Assembly (NCBI GenBank): GCA_964525945.1
Contig: CAZGKX010000010.1
Location: 1-54,187 of the forward strand
From: CAZGKX01 sp964525945
GTDB taxonomy: Bacteria > Pseudomonadota > Gammaproteobacteria > Legionellales > Legionellaceae
Direction of reading: 5' to 3'
Length of the DNA: 54,187 bases
How positions within the stretch are numbered: the stretch's first letter is position 1; every line of letters begins with the position of its first letter. A model generated the notes under the pieces. It did no database searches. It was not told the DNA's origin and worked only from the letters and a program-made list of their open reading frames with translations. A program made the translations under genes and the position numbers. Below, one piece after another: positions 8,706 to 18,800 of this stretch.

Positions 8706-10013
8706 ATGAAAGGTGTTTTAAACTATGTTAATAAAAAAATCTCTCGCTTAAGTGCTTGCAAATACCTGTGGTGGAAAGACAGTTGGAGAGACCTGCATCA
8801 GGCGGATGTATTGTTTCTTCTACACGAAGGCAATTGTCCCGTAAAATATCAGGGCAGAGAATATTGCCATTTGCTAGATAGCATCAAAGAAGAGCTGAAC
8901 ATTCGTGGATTGACTTCTCTCACGGTTTTAAGCCCATTTTCCTCGCTGAAAGGTTTTCCTCAATTTCATGGTGCGATTAGCCGCGCGCGGTTGATGCACA
9001 ATATGCGCTATTTATTCTCAAAAAAGTTTTTGTGTGATGGAACACACAATAATTTATACGAAGTAAATGTTTGGAAGAACATTTTGCAAAAAACAAAAGT
9101 GCGACAAGTGATTGCCATCCAACCCGAAATGTATTTATGCAAAGCGGGCCATGATCTTGGAATTTCAGTCTCGGATATGCAACATGGCGTCATTGCTGAT
9201 GAACATCCTGGGTACGGAGAGCGGTGGCTGAAGTCTTATCATAAGGATTTATTACCCAGTAGCTACTTTTGTTGGGATCAAGACAGTGCGAACGTTATCA
9301 ACAAATGGGCTAATGCAAAAGGCATTGTCACGTACGTCATTGGCAACCCCTGGTTTATCCGTTTTATGAATCCAAAACCGACGGATGCATTAGTGGCTTA
9401 TTTTAAAAACCAATCTCCGGCTCTTGATCGATCCAAGCCAACCATTCTTGTTAGTTTACAATGGGGCATGGAATCTGTTCCCGATCGGCATTTGTTTTCT
9501 GAAGATATTATTCCTCATGCGCTTAAAGATTGTATTCTCAAGACAAAAAACGATATAAACTGGCTCATTCGGCTTCATCCTATCCAATGTTGTGGAGAAG
9601 AAAAGACACGAATATTTCGATATTTTCAATTAAATTTCACTGACGATTTGTTCAATTTCAGCAAACAGATTACGGACCTTCCTTTACCCAGTGTCCTAAA
9701 AATGGTTGATTTGCATGTTACCTATAGCAGCTCTGTTGTGATCGAGGCTTCTTGGTTTGGAATCCCGTCATTATTGCTGGACGCTGAGTTCTCTCGTGGC
9801 TTGATGCAGAGTTATTATCAAAGTGAGCGAAAATCAGGCATTATAGAAATAATACCTTGCGAATATCAAGGAATAATGGATTGGATTTATCGAAAGCTGA
9901 ATGAGCGTGAGCAAAAATTTTTTGTTGCTTTTAACGCACAATGTTATGACGAATTTCTTGATAACATGGTAAAAAAAATCAAAGACAAATCAAAAAATTG
10001 TGTTACACATTGA
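8706..10013 (+). CDS. Predicted GT-B glycosyltransferase, candidate nonulosonic-acid transferase
   Basis: This 435-residue protein is not one I recognise by name. It has an MQHGVI segment near residue 160, a Rossmann-like second half beginning PTILVSLQWG, an HP dipeptide at 291-292 (RLHP), and a triple serine at 341-343 (TYSSSVVIEASWFG). HP followed by an S/T-rich motif is the pattern of the CMP-sugar-binding half of bacterial sialyltransferase families. Together with its place after the CMP-pseudaminic acid genes, this makes a pseudaminyl- or other NulO-transferase a reasonable guess. A CDP-glycerol-type or capsule transferase is an alternative. The MITE separates it from the operon. Confidence 0.6.
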   Translation: MKGVLNYVNKKISRLSACKYLWWKDSWRDLHQADVLFLLHEGNCPVKYQGREYCHLLDSIKEELNIRGLTSLTVLSPFSSLKGFPQFHGAISRARLMHNMRYLFSKKFLCDGTHNNLYEVNVWKNILQKTKVRQVIAIQPEMYLCKAGHDLGISVSDMQHGVIADEHPGYGERWLKSYHKDLLPSSYFCWDQDSANVINKWANAKGIVTYVIGNPWFIRFMNPKPTDALVAYFKNQSPALDRSKPTILVSLQWGMESVPDRHLFSEDIIPHALKDCILKTKNDINWLIRLHPIQCCGEEKTRIFRYFQLNFTDDLFNFSKQITDLPLPSVLKMVDLHVTYSSSVVIEASWFGIPSLLLDAEFSRGLMQSYYQSERKSGIIEIIPCEYQGIMDWIYRKLNEREQKFFVAFNAQCYDEFLDNMVKKIKDKSKNCVTH

Positions 10014-10120
10014 ACCGTCGATTACTTCGATGCTACAGGTAGGACGCACAATTCGATGAATATTCAAAGCAAAGATTTCAAATTTAATCGAAGCATACTG
10101 CTTTGATTTTAAATGGACGT

Positions 10121-10180
10121 GTAGGTTGGGCCTTGGCCCAACAATTAAGCCTACATTTGCCTTTATTGAGCAAATGTAGG
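10121..10180. terminator. Two hairpins between convergent genes
   Basis: A 7-bp stem TTGGGCC/GGCCCAA (10126-10141) and an 11-bp perfect stem (10150-10160 with 10170-10180) lie between the convergent glycosyltransferase and kgtP genes. The second stem overlaps the kgtP stop codon. No long T-run follows, so termination is likely but not proven. Confidence 0.4.
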
Positions 10181-11551
10181 TGATGAGACTTCAGTTTTTA
10201 AGGCGTTAATAGATAGTGAAGCTGGGGTTTCCGTACGTGCCGGGCTTTTACCATCCAATCTCGAATTTTCCTTCGTGTCCTTCATGAACAAATAAACAAA
10301 CAACGAACAACCAATGCAAAACGTTACGTACCAATAAAAGCCGCTTTCCATACCGATGCTTTTAAACCACAATGCAACGTATTCAGCTGTACCACCAAAC
10401 ACTGAAACAGTGATTGCGTAGGGTAGTCCCACACCCAATGTACGGATTTCAACAGGGAACAGTTCTGCTTTTACGACGGCATTGATGGAGGTGTAGCCGC
10501 TGACAATGATGAGTGCTGCCATAATCAACCCAAAGGCCCCCCAGGCGCTTTGAACGTGGCTGAGCATGGTTAGAATTGGCACGGTACAAAGCGTGCCTAA
10601 TACGCCAAAAGCAATAAGCAATGGACGACGGCCGATACGATCAGAAAGCGCGCCAATGAACGGTTGCAAAAGCATAAAGATGAACAGGGTTGCCGCTGAA
10701 ATTTGGGTGGCTGTGTCTTTGCTCATGCCGACACTGTTGATCAAATATTTTTGCATGTAAGTGCTGTAGGTGTAAAAGGCCAAGGTCCCACCCATGGTGA
10801 GACCGACCACGATCATGATCTCTTTCGGGTATTGCATAAGGGTCATGAATAAATTGTCTTTCTTTTTTGTTTTTTGAGCGGAAAACGAGGGTGTTTCATC
10901 CATACCAAGGCGCAAGCGCAGGGCAACAAGGGCTAAAATGGCGCCGATGACAAAAGGAATGCGCCATCCCCAACTTTCCAATTGATTGGACGTCAAAAAG
11001 CATTGCTGCAACAGAATTAAAATCAACAAAGCAAACAGTTGGCCAGCAATCAATGTAACGTATTGAAAGCTCGAAAAAAAGCCACGGCGGCCTTTGCTGG
11101 CCATTTCACTCAAATAAGTGGCCGATGTCGCATACTCACCACCCACGGACAAACCTTGCAACAGGCGTGCCACAATGAGCAAAATGGGTGCGGCGATGCC
11201 TATGGTTTCGTAGCTGGGGGTAACGGCAATGATTAACGATCCAAAGCACATGATAAGCACCGAAGCAATAAGGGCTTTTTTACGGCCGTGTCGGTCAGCG
11301 TAAGCGCCCATCAGCCAGCCGCCGATAGGACGCATGAAAAAGCCAACGGCAAAAATAGCGGAGGTATTTAAAAGTTGGGCGGTTAAATCGCCACTTGGAA
11401 AAAAGGCTTTAGCAAAATAGATCGAAAAGGCGGCGTATACGTACCAGTCATACCATTCGATGAGATTACCAATTGAACCGCGAATGATCGATCGGAGGCG
11501 TTTTGATGTAGTGATTACATCGGTTTGATTCGCCGTGCTTGGATGGTTCAT
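10163..11551 (-). CDS. kgtP: MFS metabolite:H+ symporter, alpha-ketoglutarate permease KgtP-like
   Basis: A 462-residue, 12-helix inner-membrane transporter of the MHS branch of the major facilitator superfamily. The signatures GNLIEWYDWYVYAAFS, MRPIGGWLMGAYADRHGRKK, RLLQGLSVGGEYATSATYLSE and RRGFFSSFQYVTLIAGQ follow E. coli KgtP closely along the length, including SDRIGRRPLL in the second half and AEYVALWFKSIGMESGFYWYV near the end. It probably takes up 2-oxoglutarate or a related dicarboxylate by proton symport. It is transcribed alone; upstream lie an inverted-repeat element and the end of the tat operon. Confidence 0.88.
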   Translation of the reverse strand: MNHPSTANQTDVITTSKRLRSIIRGSIGNLIEWYDWYVYAAFSIYFAKAFFPSGDLTAQLLNTSAIFAVGFFMRPIGGWLMGAYADRHGRKKALIASVLIMCFGSLIIAVTPSYETIGIAAPILLIVARLLQGLSVGGEYATSATYLSEMASKGRRGFFSSFQYVTLIAGQLFALLILILLQQCFLTSNQLESWGWRIPFVIGAILALVALRLRLGMDETPSFSAQKTKKKDNLFMTLMQYPKEIMIVVGLTMGGTLAFYTYSTYMQKYLINSVGMSKDTATQISAATLFIFMLLQPFIGALSDRIGRRPLLIAFGVLGTLCTVPILTMLSHVQSAWGAFGLIMAALIIVSGYTSINAVVKAELFPVEIRTLGVGLPYAITVSVFGGTAEYVALWFKSIGMESGFYWYVTFCIGCSLFVYLFMKDTKENSRLDGKSPARTETPASLSINALKTEVSSPTFAQ

Positions 11552-11692
11552 ATTTTATTCTACTCCAAAAGCCACAAATGCCCGTATACACTTTTCCTAA
11601 GTTCAGAATATAAACTTATTTATATTCTCAGGCGATTATATTTGTCTGCTCAGTCCCGTTGAGCAGATTCCAATGTTTATATTCCTACCACT

Positions 11693-11829
11693 GTAGGGTG
11701 GGCAAGGCCACGTGTGCTCACCGTGAGGCTGCTGGATACCGTGACTAGCCCTTGTATTTAGGCGTTTTTGCCAATGGTTCCGTTTGGGTTGATGGCTTTG
11801 GTGGGCACGCTTTGCTTTGCCCACCCTAC
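11693..11829. repeat. Long inverted repeat of the GTAGGGTGGGC type
   Basis: Arms of about 30 nt at 11693-11722 and 11800-11829 are imperfect inverted copies, each beginning GTAGGGTGGGCAA when read inward from its outer end. A related single copy lies at 46903-46932 with five mismatches out of 30 to the right arm. The element occupies most of the space between kgtP and tatB (11552-11836); that space also holds an 8-bp-stem hairpin at 11645-11667. No transposase is visible. Confidence 0.55.
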
Positions 11830-11836
11830 GGTTCTT

Positions 11837-12073
11837 TTATCGTTTATCCTTTTGGTCTTGTTCGTATGTTTTATCCGCTTCTAAGGCCTTTTTTTTATTT
11901 TCTTCCAATTGTTGTTCGAGGAGCATTTGTTGCCATAATATTTGCGCTTGCTGCTTGAATTTATTGAGCAGCTTTAGGCATAAGCCCAAGTGGGTCGCCA
12001 ACATCGGTAACTTTTTGGGCCCAAACACCACCAGAGCTATACAGGCAATGACTAAAAGCTGGCTCGCGCTCAT
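11837..12073 (-). CDS. tatB: Sec-independent protein translocase subunit TatB
   Basis: Of 78 residues, the first 15 or so form a membrane helix followed by the FGPKKLP hinge typical of TatA/TatB; an amphipathic helix (MLATHLGLCLKLLNKFKQQ) and a highly charged tail follow. The FGPKKLP form (FGPxxLP) and position after tatA favour TatB, although the protein is short for TatB. Its start overlaps the tatA stop by 4 nt. It would help recruit twin-arginine substrates to TatC, which is not encoded in this window. Confidence 0.8.
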   Translation of the reverse strand: MSASQLLVIACIALVVFGPKKLPMLATHLGLCLKLLNKFKQQAQILWQQMLLEQQLEENKKKALEADKTYEQDQKDKR

Positions 12074-12234
12074 GATGGTTTTTCATCATCCGTGCTGTTG
12101 AGTGCTCGTCTAAAATTTTTTACCGCTTCGCCCAAATCACTGCCCATATTTTTCAGTTTGTTGGTGCCAAATAACGCCACCACAATGCATAAAATGAGCA
12201 ATAGTGATAATGGACTAATGCCACTTAATCCCAT
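12070..12234 (-). CDS. tatA: Sec-independent protein translocase subunit TatA
   Basis: A small gene encoding 54 residues: an N-terminal helix (SPLSLLLILCIVVALFGTNKL) whose FGTNKL hinge is diagnostic of TatA, an amphipathic helix (MGSDLGEAVKNFRRAL), and a short polar tail. An AGAGGTG ribosome-binding site lies 6 nt before the ATG. It is 34 bp downstream of ubiB and overlaps tatB by 4 nt, so it belongs to the ubi-tat operon as in E. coli. TatA forms the protein-conducting oligomer. Confidence 0.88.
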   Translation of the reverse strand: MGLSGISPLSLLLILCIVVALFGTNKLKNMGSDLGEAVKNFRRALNSTDDEKPS

Positions 12235-12268
12235 ATAAATCACCTCTAATTAAAATTATTGGCCCAAG

Positions 12269-13912
12269 CTAGCTCGTGGTTGCCCATACGGCAAGTAGGG
12301 CGCCTGCGAAGGCTGTGGCTAGAGCGAAACGCACTAGGTTCTCATGATTGAACCAGTCAAAATAACTGATGCCACCAAAAACCAGCATCACGGCACAAAC
12401 GCCTATCCCAAAACCGCGGTACCACTTTTTACGTTTAACCACAGGGTTGGATTTTTTTATAACATCAAAAGAATGTGTTTTTTGTTCCTTGCTCAGTAAT
12501 AGTACATCATTTATGAGCCGCGGCATATAGGGTAATTGTTCCATGAAAAATGGGATATTGTCACGTAGATGACGCAAAAAGGCGCGGGGGCCAATTTGTT
12601 GCCGGATCCATTTCTCTAAAAAAGGTTTGCCGGTCGCCCATAAATTAAGATCAGGGTATATTTGGCGGCCTAACCCTTCAATGGCCAACAATGTTTTTTG
12701 CAGCAACACCAATTGGGGTTGAACTTCCATTTGAAAGCGGCGCGCCACTTGAAACAACCTTAAAACGATCATAGCAAACGATATATCTTTTAAAGGCCTC
12801 TCAAAAATCGGTTCGCACACAGTGCGAATAGCACTTTCAAATTCAGCCACACGGGTGTCGCGAGCAACCCAACCCGATTCGACATGCAATTGGGCAACGC
12901 GCCGGTAATCACGGTTAAAAAACGCCAGTAAATTTTCAGCCAGATAGCGTTTATCGTTATCATCCAGGGTGCCAATAATCCCAAAATCGATGCAAATGTA
13001 CTGCGGTGTATCAGGATTGGTGGTGGCTACAAAAATATTGCCAGCATGCATGTCTGCATGAAAAAAACAATCGCGAAACACTTGGGTGAAAAAAATCTCC
13101 AATCCCCGTTCCGCTAATTTTTTCATGTTGATGTTGGTGGTTTTTAATTGCTGAATATCATTCACGGGGATGCCATAAATACGCTCCATGACCATGACAT
13201 TGGTTGTGGAATAATCCCAATATATTTCAGGGATATAGAGCAACGGTGAATGACTGAAATTTCGCCTTAGTTGCGCGCCATTAGCGGCTTCGTGGCGTAA
13301 ATCTAGCTCGTTGATCAAGCTACGTTCAAATTCTTCAACAATTTCTTTGGGTTTAAATAATTTACTATCGGGCCAATACCGATCGGCTAAATTGGCAATG
13401 GCACGCATGATGCTTAAATCTTGCTCGATAATTTTTTTCATGTTGGGTCGTATGATTTTAACCACAACGTCTTCGCCTGTTTTCAGTGTGGCCGCATGAA
13501 CTTGGGCGATAGAGGCGGACGCCAATGGCTGCGGATCAAAATATTCAAACACTTCATGTGCTGAACGACCAAATGTTTTATGAATAATTGCCAAAGCCTG
13601 CTCGCTGGGAAAGGGGGCAACATTGTCTTGTAATTTGCACAGTTCAACGGCAATATCGGGTGGCAAAACATCAGGGCGTGTGGAAAGGGCTTGTCCAAAT
13701 TTAACAAAGATGGGGCCTAACTCTTCCAGGGTTTTTCGTAAAGCGGCGCCGCGCGGTAATTTGTTACGGCGTAACCAATTCCAAGGGTTAAAATAAACAA
13801 CAAAACGAAAAAATGAAAACAAGCGAATGGACACAATAACTTGATCCAAGCCATTTTTAGCCAAAACATAATTGATGTACAACAAGCGAAACAGTTGTCT
13901 AGATCGTTTCAT
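12269..13912 (-). CDS. ubiB: Ubiquinone biosynthesis protein UbiB (atypical kinase/ATPase)
   Basis: This 547-residue ABC1/ADCK-family protein helps ubiquinone synthesis at the membrane. In order it shows the KxGQ motif (FVKFGQALSTRPDVLP), the Ala-rich ATP loop region (SASIAQVHAA), catalytic HADMHAGNIFV, and metal-binding CIDFGIIG. Two hydrophobic helices at the C-terminus anchor it in the membrane. Full length. Its start overlaps the end of ubiJ by 14 nt. Confidence 0.95.
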   Translation of the reverse strand: MKRSRQLFRLLYINYVLAKNGLDQVIVSIRLFSFFRFVVYFNPWNWLRRNKLPRGAALRKTLEELGPIFVKFGQALSTRPDVLPPDIAVELCKLQDNVAPFPSEQALAIIHKTFGRSAHEVFEYFDPQPLASASIAQVHAATLKTGEDVVVKIIRPNMKKIIEQDLSIMRAIANLADRYWPDSKLFKPKEIVEEFERSLINELDLRHEAANGAQLRRNFSHSPLLYIPEIYWDYSTTNVMVMERIYGIPVNDIQQLKTTNINMKKLAERGLEIFFTQVFRDCFFHADMHAGNIFVATTNPDTPQYICIDFGIIGTLDDNDKRYLAENLLAFFNRDYRRVAQLHVESGWVARDTRVAEFESAIRTVCEPIFERPLKDISFAMIVLRLFQVARRFQMEVQPQLVLLQKTLLAIEGLGRQIYPDLNLWATGKPFLEKWIRQQIGPRAFLRHLRDNIPFFMEQLPYMPRLINDVLLLSKEQKTHSFDVIKKSNPVVKRKKWYRGFGIGVCAVMLVFGGISYFDWFNHENLVRFALATAFAGALLAVWATTS

Positions 13913-14516
13913 AGCGAGCCAACAACTGATTGACGTGAGCGGCTAAACGTTCTGCACGCAAGGACAACTCATCAATATCATTGAAAAAATCATGGATTTC
14001 TTCTTTGGGTGGGAAAGCACGTATTTCTTCGTGTAAATATTCAGTGACATTTTGTCGAATCGAGGAGCTGATTTGTCGTTTAAAGGCTCGGCCTTGGCGA
14101 AATAAAGAGCCAATTTGATGGGCCACAACATCGCCGGTTATGTGAGCTAAATGGCCCTCCCAATCAATATCAATGTCATCAAATAATTGCTTTACCCTCT
14201 GCCCTAACTCGATATCTCCAGATAAACGAATCTTATCATTAAACAAAGATCGAACTTTGGAGGCGGGCAACAAACTCAACCGAATCAAACCGAGAGGGCT
14301 GCTATGAATAATGGTGTCCGGTTGTTCCTCGTAATCAGCGAGCAACAACAATTCATGTTCGGCAAAACGAATGAAAAAATGCACATTTAATGGGGTAATG
14401 ATGACTTCTAATACTTTACCATGCAGCGCCTTGATTTTATCGGGCATGGATTCATCCAAAGCCAAAGCATGGTTGATCGCTTTTTGGAGGGCTAATAAAG
14501 AATATTTTTTAATCAT
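13899..14516 (-). CDS. ubiJ: Ubiquinone biosynthesis accessory factor UbiJ
   Basis: An SCP2-like lipid-binding protein that scaffolds the soluble Ubi complex. I take the ATG at 14516 (205 residues, starting MIKKYSLLALQKAI) rather than a possible start 17 codons upstream, because it falls 13 nt after the ubiE stop and gives the family's N-terminus. KVLEVIITPLNVHFFIRF and SPLGLIRL fit the SCP2 fold, and the C-terminal helix ends ERLAAHVNQLLARYE, typical of UbiJ. It lies between ubiE and ubiB, the order seen in E. coli. Confidence 0.88.
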   Translation of the reverse strand: MIKKYSLLALQKAINHALALDESMPDKIKALHGKVLEVIITPLNVHFFIRFAEHELLLLADYEEQPDTIIHSSPLGLIRLSLLPASKVRSLFNDKIRLSGDIELGQRVKQLFDDIDIDWEGHLAHITGDVVAHQIGSLFRQGRAFKRQISSSIRQNVTEYLHEEIRAFPPKEEIHDFFNDIDELSLRAERLAAHVNQLLARYETI

Positions 14517-14529
14517 AATAAAGGTTGTC

Positions 14530-15282
14530 TCAGTATTTGTGAGCGATATGCAAAGCAACAATGCCACCGCTTAAATTATGATAATGGCAATCTTCAAACC
14601 CTGCGTCTTCTATCATTGTTTTTAATTCATCTTGAGCGGGGTGCATGCGTATGGATTCAGCAAGGTATTGATAACTTGTTGCATCTCCGGCAAACAATTG
14701 GCCTATTTTAGGCAATACATTAAATGAATACCAATCATAAACAGGTTTTAATCCCGGTAATGTAGGGGTTGAAAACTCCAAAATCATGATTTTACCACCT
14801 GGTTTACAAACGCGAAATATCGAGCGCAAGGCCGCCGATTTGTTGGTCACATTTCGCAATCCAAACGCCATGGTGATGCAGTGAAAGGTATTGTCTGCAA
14901 ATGGCAAGCTTTCGGCATTGGCTTGCACGTAATCCAGATTGGAATGGAGGCCTTCATTGAACAACCGCTCACGGCCTACATCCAGCATTGCTGCATTGAT
15001 ATCCGCCAAAATCACCTGCCCTTGCGGGCCAACTTTTTTACACAATAACCGTGTTAGATCGCCACTGCCACCGGCTAAATCCAGCGCGGATTGCCCGGGA
15101 CGCACATGACTCAGCGCCACGGTAAAATATTTCCATAAACGATGAATACCAGCCGACATCAAGTCGTTCATCAGATCGTAGTTTTTAGCCACGGAATGAA
15201 AGACGGCGCCCACTTTTTTTTGTTTTTCATCCCAGGCAACGGATTGAAAACCGAAATGCGTGGTGTTTTCCTGCTTCGTCAT
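14530..15282 (-). CDS. ubiE: Demethylmenaquinone/ubiquinone C-methyltransferase UbiE
   Basis: SAM-dependent C-methyltransferase of 250 residues. Visible motifs are the N-terminal HFGFQSVAWDEKQ, VFHSVAKNYDLMNDLMSAG with HRLWK, the SAM-binding LDLAGGSGDLTRLL, and FGLRNVTNKSAALRS; the C-terminal LSGGIVALHIAHKY is typical. It is the first gene of the ubiE-ubiJ-ubiB-tatA-tatB operon. Confidence 0.96.
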   Translation of the reverse strand: MTKQENTTHFGFQSVAWDEKQKKVGAVFHSVAKNYDLMNDLMSAGIHRLWKYFTVALSHVRPGQSALDLAGGSGDLTRLLCKKVGPQGQVILADINAAMLDVGRERLFNEGLHSNLDYVQANAESLPFADNTFHCITMAFGLRNVTNKSAALRSIFRVCKPGGKIMILEFSTPTLPGLKPVYDWYSFNVLPKIGQLFAGDATSYQYLAESIRMHPAQDELKTMIEDAGFEDCHYHNLSGGIVALHIAHKY

Positions 15283-15345
15283 TACAAACTTATCGAAATA
15301 GACATGATTTATAGTAACCGATTATTGCTGTTCGCCCAATCTATT

Positions 15346-15633
15346 TTATGAAGGATCGACCGGTGTATTGCTGGGATTGGCAGAATCTATGCCATCATCA
15401 CCTGCCTCGGGATCTGGATCGGCCAACGTGTCTGGGTCATCGCCACTGCCACTGTTGTCATTCTCGTCGACAATTGGCTGCGAATTTGAGGTGTCTTGGC
15501 TATTGTTGCTGCTATCCTCGGTCAACGTGGAATTGGGGTTGGCAACGGGTTGCTGTGGGGTTGGGGCATTATCTGCGTAACCCAGGATTGAAGCGCTTAA
15601 CCATAATGAAAGCAACACCACTACTCTTTTCAT
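15346..15633 (-). CDS. Small exported acidic protein of unknown function
   Basis: A 95-residue protein with a clear signal peptide (MKRVVVLLSLWLSASILGYA) and then a low-complexity tail rich in N, S, P, D and E, including several DP pairs and no cysteine. An AGGGAGA ribosome-binding site at good distance from the ATG supports translation. I recognise no domain. It may be a disordered periplasmic or surface polypeptide. It lies on the same strand 63 bp upstream of ubiE. Confidence 0.55.
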   Translation of the reverse strand: MKRVVVLLSLWLSASILGYADNAPTPQQPVANPNSTLTEDSSNNSQDTSNSQPIVDENDNSGSGDDPDTLADPDPEAGDDGIDSANPSNTPVDPS

Positions 15634-15810
15634 TCATTTCTCCCTAAATACCCCGCCAATTTATTAAACGGTGTCCACATCGGGTAATTGTATAATTTAT
15701 TATGCAACAGTCGTCAAGATTTTATTTTACTGAATGGACTCTGTGGGTGGGTTTGTAAGAATTTTTAGGGCAGCTATGGGTCACTGTTGTTCAGCAATGC
15801 GACAAAAATA

Positions 15811-15839
15811 TTCCCATTATTTGTTCTTTGTGATATAAT
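15811..15839 (+). promoter_or_regulatory. Candidate sigma70 promoter of the CE-protease gene
   Basis: A consensus TATAAT at 15834-15839 is preceded by a weak TTCCCA -35 with a 17-nt spacer. It ends 30 bp before the start codon of the large gene that follows. Confidence 0.4.
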
Positions 15840-15869
15840 TTTGTCCAAACAATCCACCAACATTATAAT

Positions 15870-18800
15870 ATGCCTTATATTCACGATACGTTGCGCCATT
15901 TAGCCCTGAGCCAAAAAAACAATGTCAATGGAATCAACCAAGCTTTTGTTGAATTGATCGAACTTTTAAAACCCGAAAATGAAGTTGAATTTAATCGGTG
16001 GCAACGATCGCTGCAGAAGCCAGCCTATATTATGGCATATATTATCTATAATTGCGGCAAACTTGCCGGTCACTCCAGATACCCGTTGCCCGCCCAAAGC
16101 TTGGAAAAATTGGTTCTACAAATCACCAGCGCTCGGGATTTTACAGCCCAAATAGCGGCCACCTTGTTCACCGGATTGAAGGAGCTTGCAAGCACTGATA
16201 AAATTTCTGATGCGTTACATACCACGGTTTTACAACCGGTGATTATCAAAGCATTGGATTGCATGGGCCTACGATCGAGGGATGTGAGTGCCATTTTAAA
16301 TGGTTTGGTGCATATAAACACTGAAAAGAAATTAATTGGTTCAATTGAGTACGATGCTGTTTTTCTTTTAGAAGAGTTATTGCAATTTTCACAAGTTGAC
16401 GCGCAATCGATTGGCATGGCGATATTGAGCCTAGGATTTTTGGCGCCCTACCTCTCCTCACCATTGCCAACAACCACTCTTATAGCATTCCTCAAGCGCG
16501 TCCAAAATTTAAGTGAAAAAAATTACAACACTATTTACTTGTCGAGCATATTGCAAGGCTTGCATTTATTATCTGAAGCTAATAAATTAGCGACCCCTAT
16601 CGACGTCGCCGTGATTGAGCCTTGCCTTGAACGGCTGTTGTTAACCCCCAATTTAAGTCCTCAAACAACCAGCAATTGTCTTTTATACCTTGGTCATTTG
16701 GTTGAAGCAAAAAATATTTCCGGTGTTTTAAAAACGGGTCTTATAGAATCGCTTTACAAGCATGTGGTATTTTCAACCCATACGACTGCACGTAACCCCG
16801 CCGCCATGATGCATGGTCTTGGTTATCTGGCCAGCAATGGTCACATGAGTGCTGCAGTTGATAGCAGCGCCATCCATGCAACATTAACAAATTTACCTTT
16901 AAAATCAGACTCATCCGCACGCAGTGTGAGTATGATCGCTTTTGGCTTGGGCAATTTAGCCGCTGCAAAAAAATTAACCCAAAATATTGCAATGGACATG
17001 AATGTGTTTGTACCGATCATAAAAGCCGACGGTGAATCGTTGCCTCAAAATATCGCCATGTTTTTCTCAGGGTTTGGAAAATTAGCCCAAGCGGGTTTAT
17101 TAACGCATGCATTAACAAACACCAATGTTCAACAACTCCTCGATGGATTTATTGCCTCGCCCGAGCTAAGTACTGGTCAGGTAGCTATGGTCATTCATGG
17201 CCTTGGTCTTTTAGCGCAAGCTGGTAAATGGACAGGCAACATGGAGGCGGGTCAATTAACGGCGATTTTGCAAAAACTTATGCACTTGCCATCAATGGAA
17301 TCTCGCACCCTTGCTATGATTGGTTATGGCGTAGGGTTATTGGCTCATTACAATCAGTTAAACGGAACGGTGACTGTGTCTGATCTTTTACTCTCTCAGA
17401 TGTTGGCTTGCCCGAAAGCGGAGCTTAAACATTGCAGCATCTATTTGCATGGGTTAGGTTTGGTTGCGCATTCTGGTCAATTAGAGGGTTATTTAGACGC
17501 GTATTCTGCGCAACAATGGCTAGGTCAATTTTTATTGCAAGAGAACAACGATCCGGAAGAATTTAGCAATATTTTACAAGCACTTGGGTATTTAGCAAAG
17601 GCAAATAATTTAAAGGGGCTCTTCCCTGTTGGGTTTGTTCATGCAGTGTTGCAATCAATACAACACCAACCTTTCCATCCGAAAAAAACGTCCATTCTCT
17701 TTCAGGGCATTGCCGATTTAGCCCTAGAAAAACACTTGGACGGCTCACTTGATGGTCATATGGTTGCATTTTTCTTAAAGGAATTTGGGCAATATGAAGA
17801 GCAATTTACTGAATTGTCTCTGGTATTGTTCTTACGTAGTTTGGGGCAATTGGCCATGGAGGACCGATTAACCGGGGAGTTTGAAGCACGTGATGTCGAA
17901 ATAATAATCTCCCGCACGTTGCAAATGAATACCGAAGCCGTGTGTGAAAGTTTGTACGTTGCGGCCCATTTAAAAAATGCGGGTAAATGGGTGTGGCCCA
18001 ATGACGTTGTGTTCACCCAACAGATGTCTGAGACATTGAGGTTCTGTTTAAACAAGTTAATTCTTTGTCCCATGACCATAAGCGAGGTAAAAAAAGCCTT
18101 GTTTGCTTTCACGGCATTGATGGGCCATAGGGCTGTTGATTCTTCCTATGCTTCCACCATCAATCAATTGTTCGACAACATCCCATCAGTAAGCTATCTG
18201 TCGCTCGGCGACGCCATTACTTTGCTGGAATGTTTAGCCGCATTCAAAGCCCATCATACGATTCTGGATCAGAATTTTCATCGTACTTTGCAGCATATCA
18301 ATATCCCTTTCACCAACCTCTCGGTGAGCTTACAAGAAAAAATAAAGCATATTATTGCTGATTTAAGCAGCGTACCTGATTGGCAAAACGCATTAAATAA
18401 GAGTGTGCGATTAAATCCAGAGCCTGTTGTTTTAGACGAAATTATTCCTGCTGCATCGTCTTTGGAGATGGAATCAAGACCAAGACCCGTGGCAGCACCA
18501 CCTGGAGTTCTTGCGACAAGTGCTCGGATTCCCAAAAAAAATGCGGTAAGGCCTGTGCCGCAGCGGCCTCAAATTTGGACCGTCGCTTATGAAAATGAGG
18601 TCTTTAAAGCCATTGCTGATAAAAATTTGCGGCAATTGGAGAGGCTATTGGGTGTTAAACCACCTATATCTAAAGCGCTTGTTTCCTCAGCACGTCAACC
18701 ACTCTTTAATGATGTTATTCGATTGCGGGATGTAAATGCACCCAATGAACAAGACGAGCAACAAACAGCGGCAAACGCCATCACTCGCCATTTTTTATTA

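Noticed and set aside
11752..12101. Plus-strand frames over tatB and the inverted repeat
   Set aside because: They are opposite tatB and contain the repeat; no start signal supports them.
15348..15647. Plus-strand frames opposite the small exported acidic protein
   Set aside because: The minus-strand frame has a signal peptide and strong SD; the plus-strand ones have Cys/Arg-rich composition typical of antisense frames.
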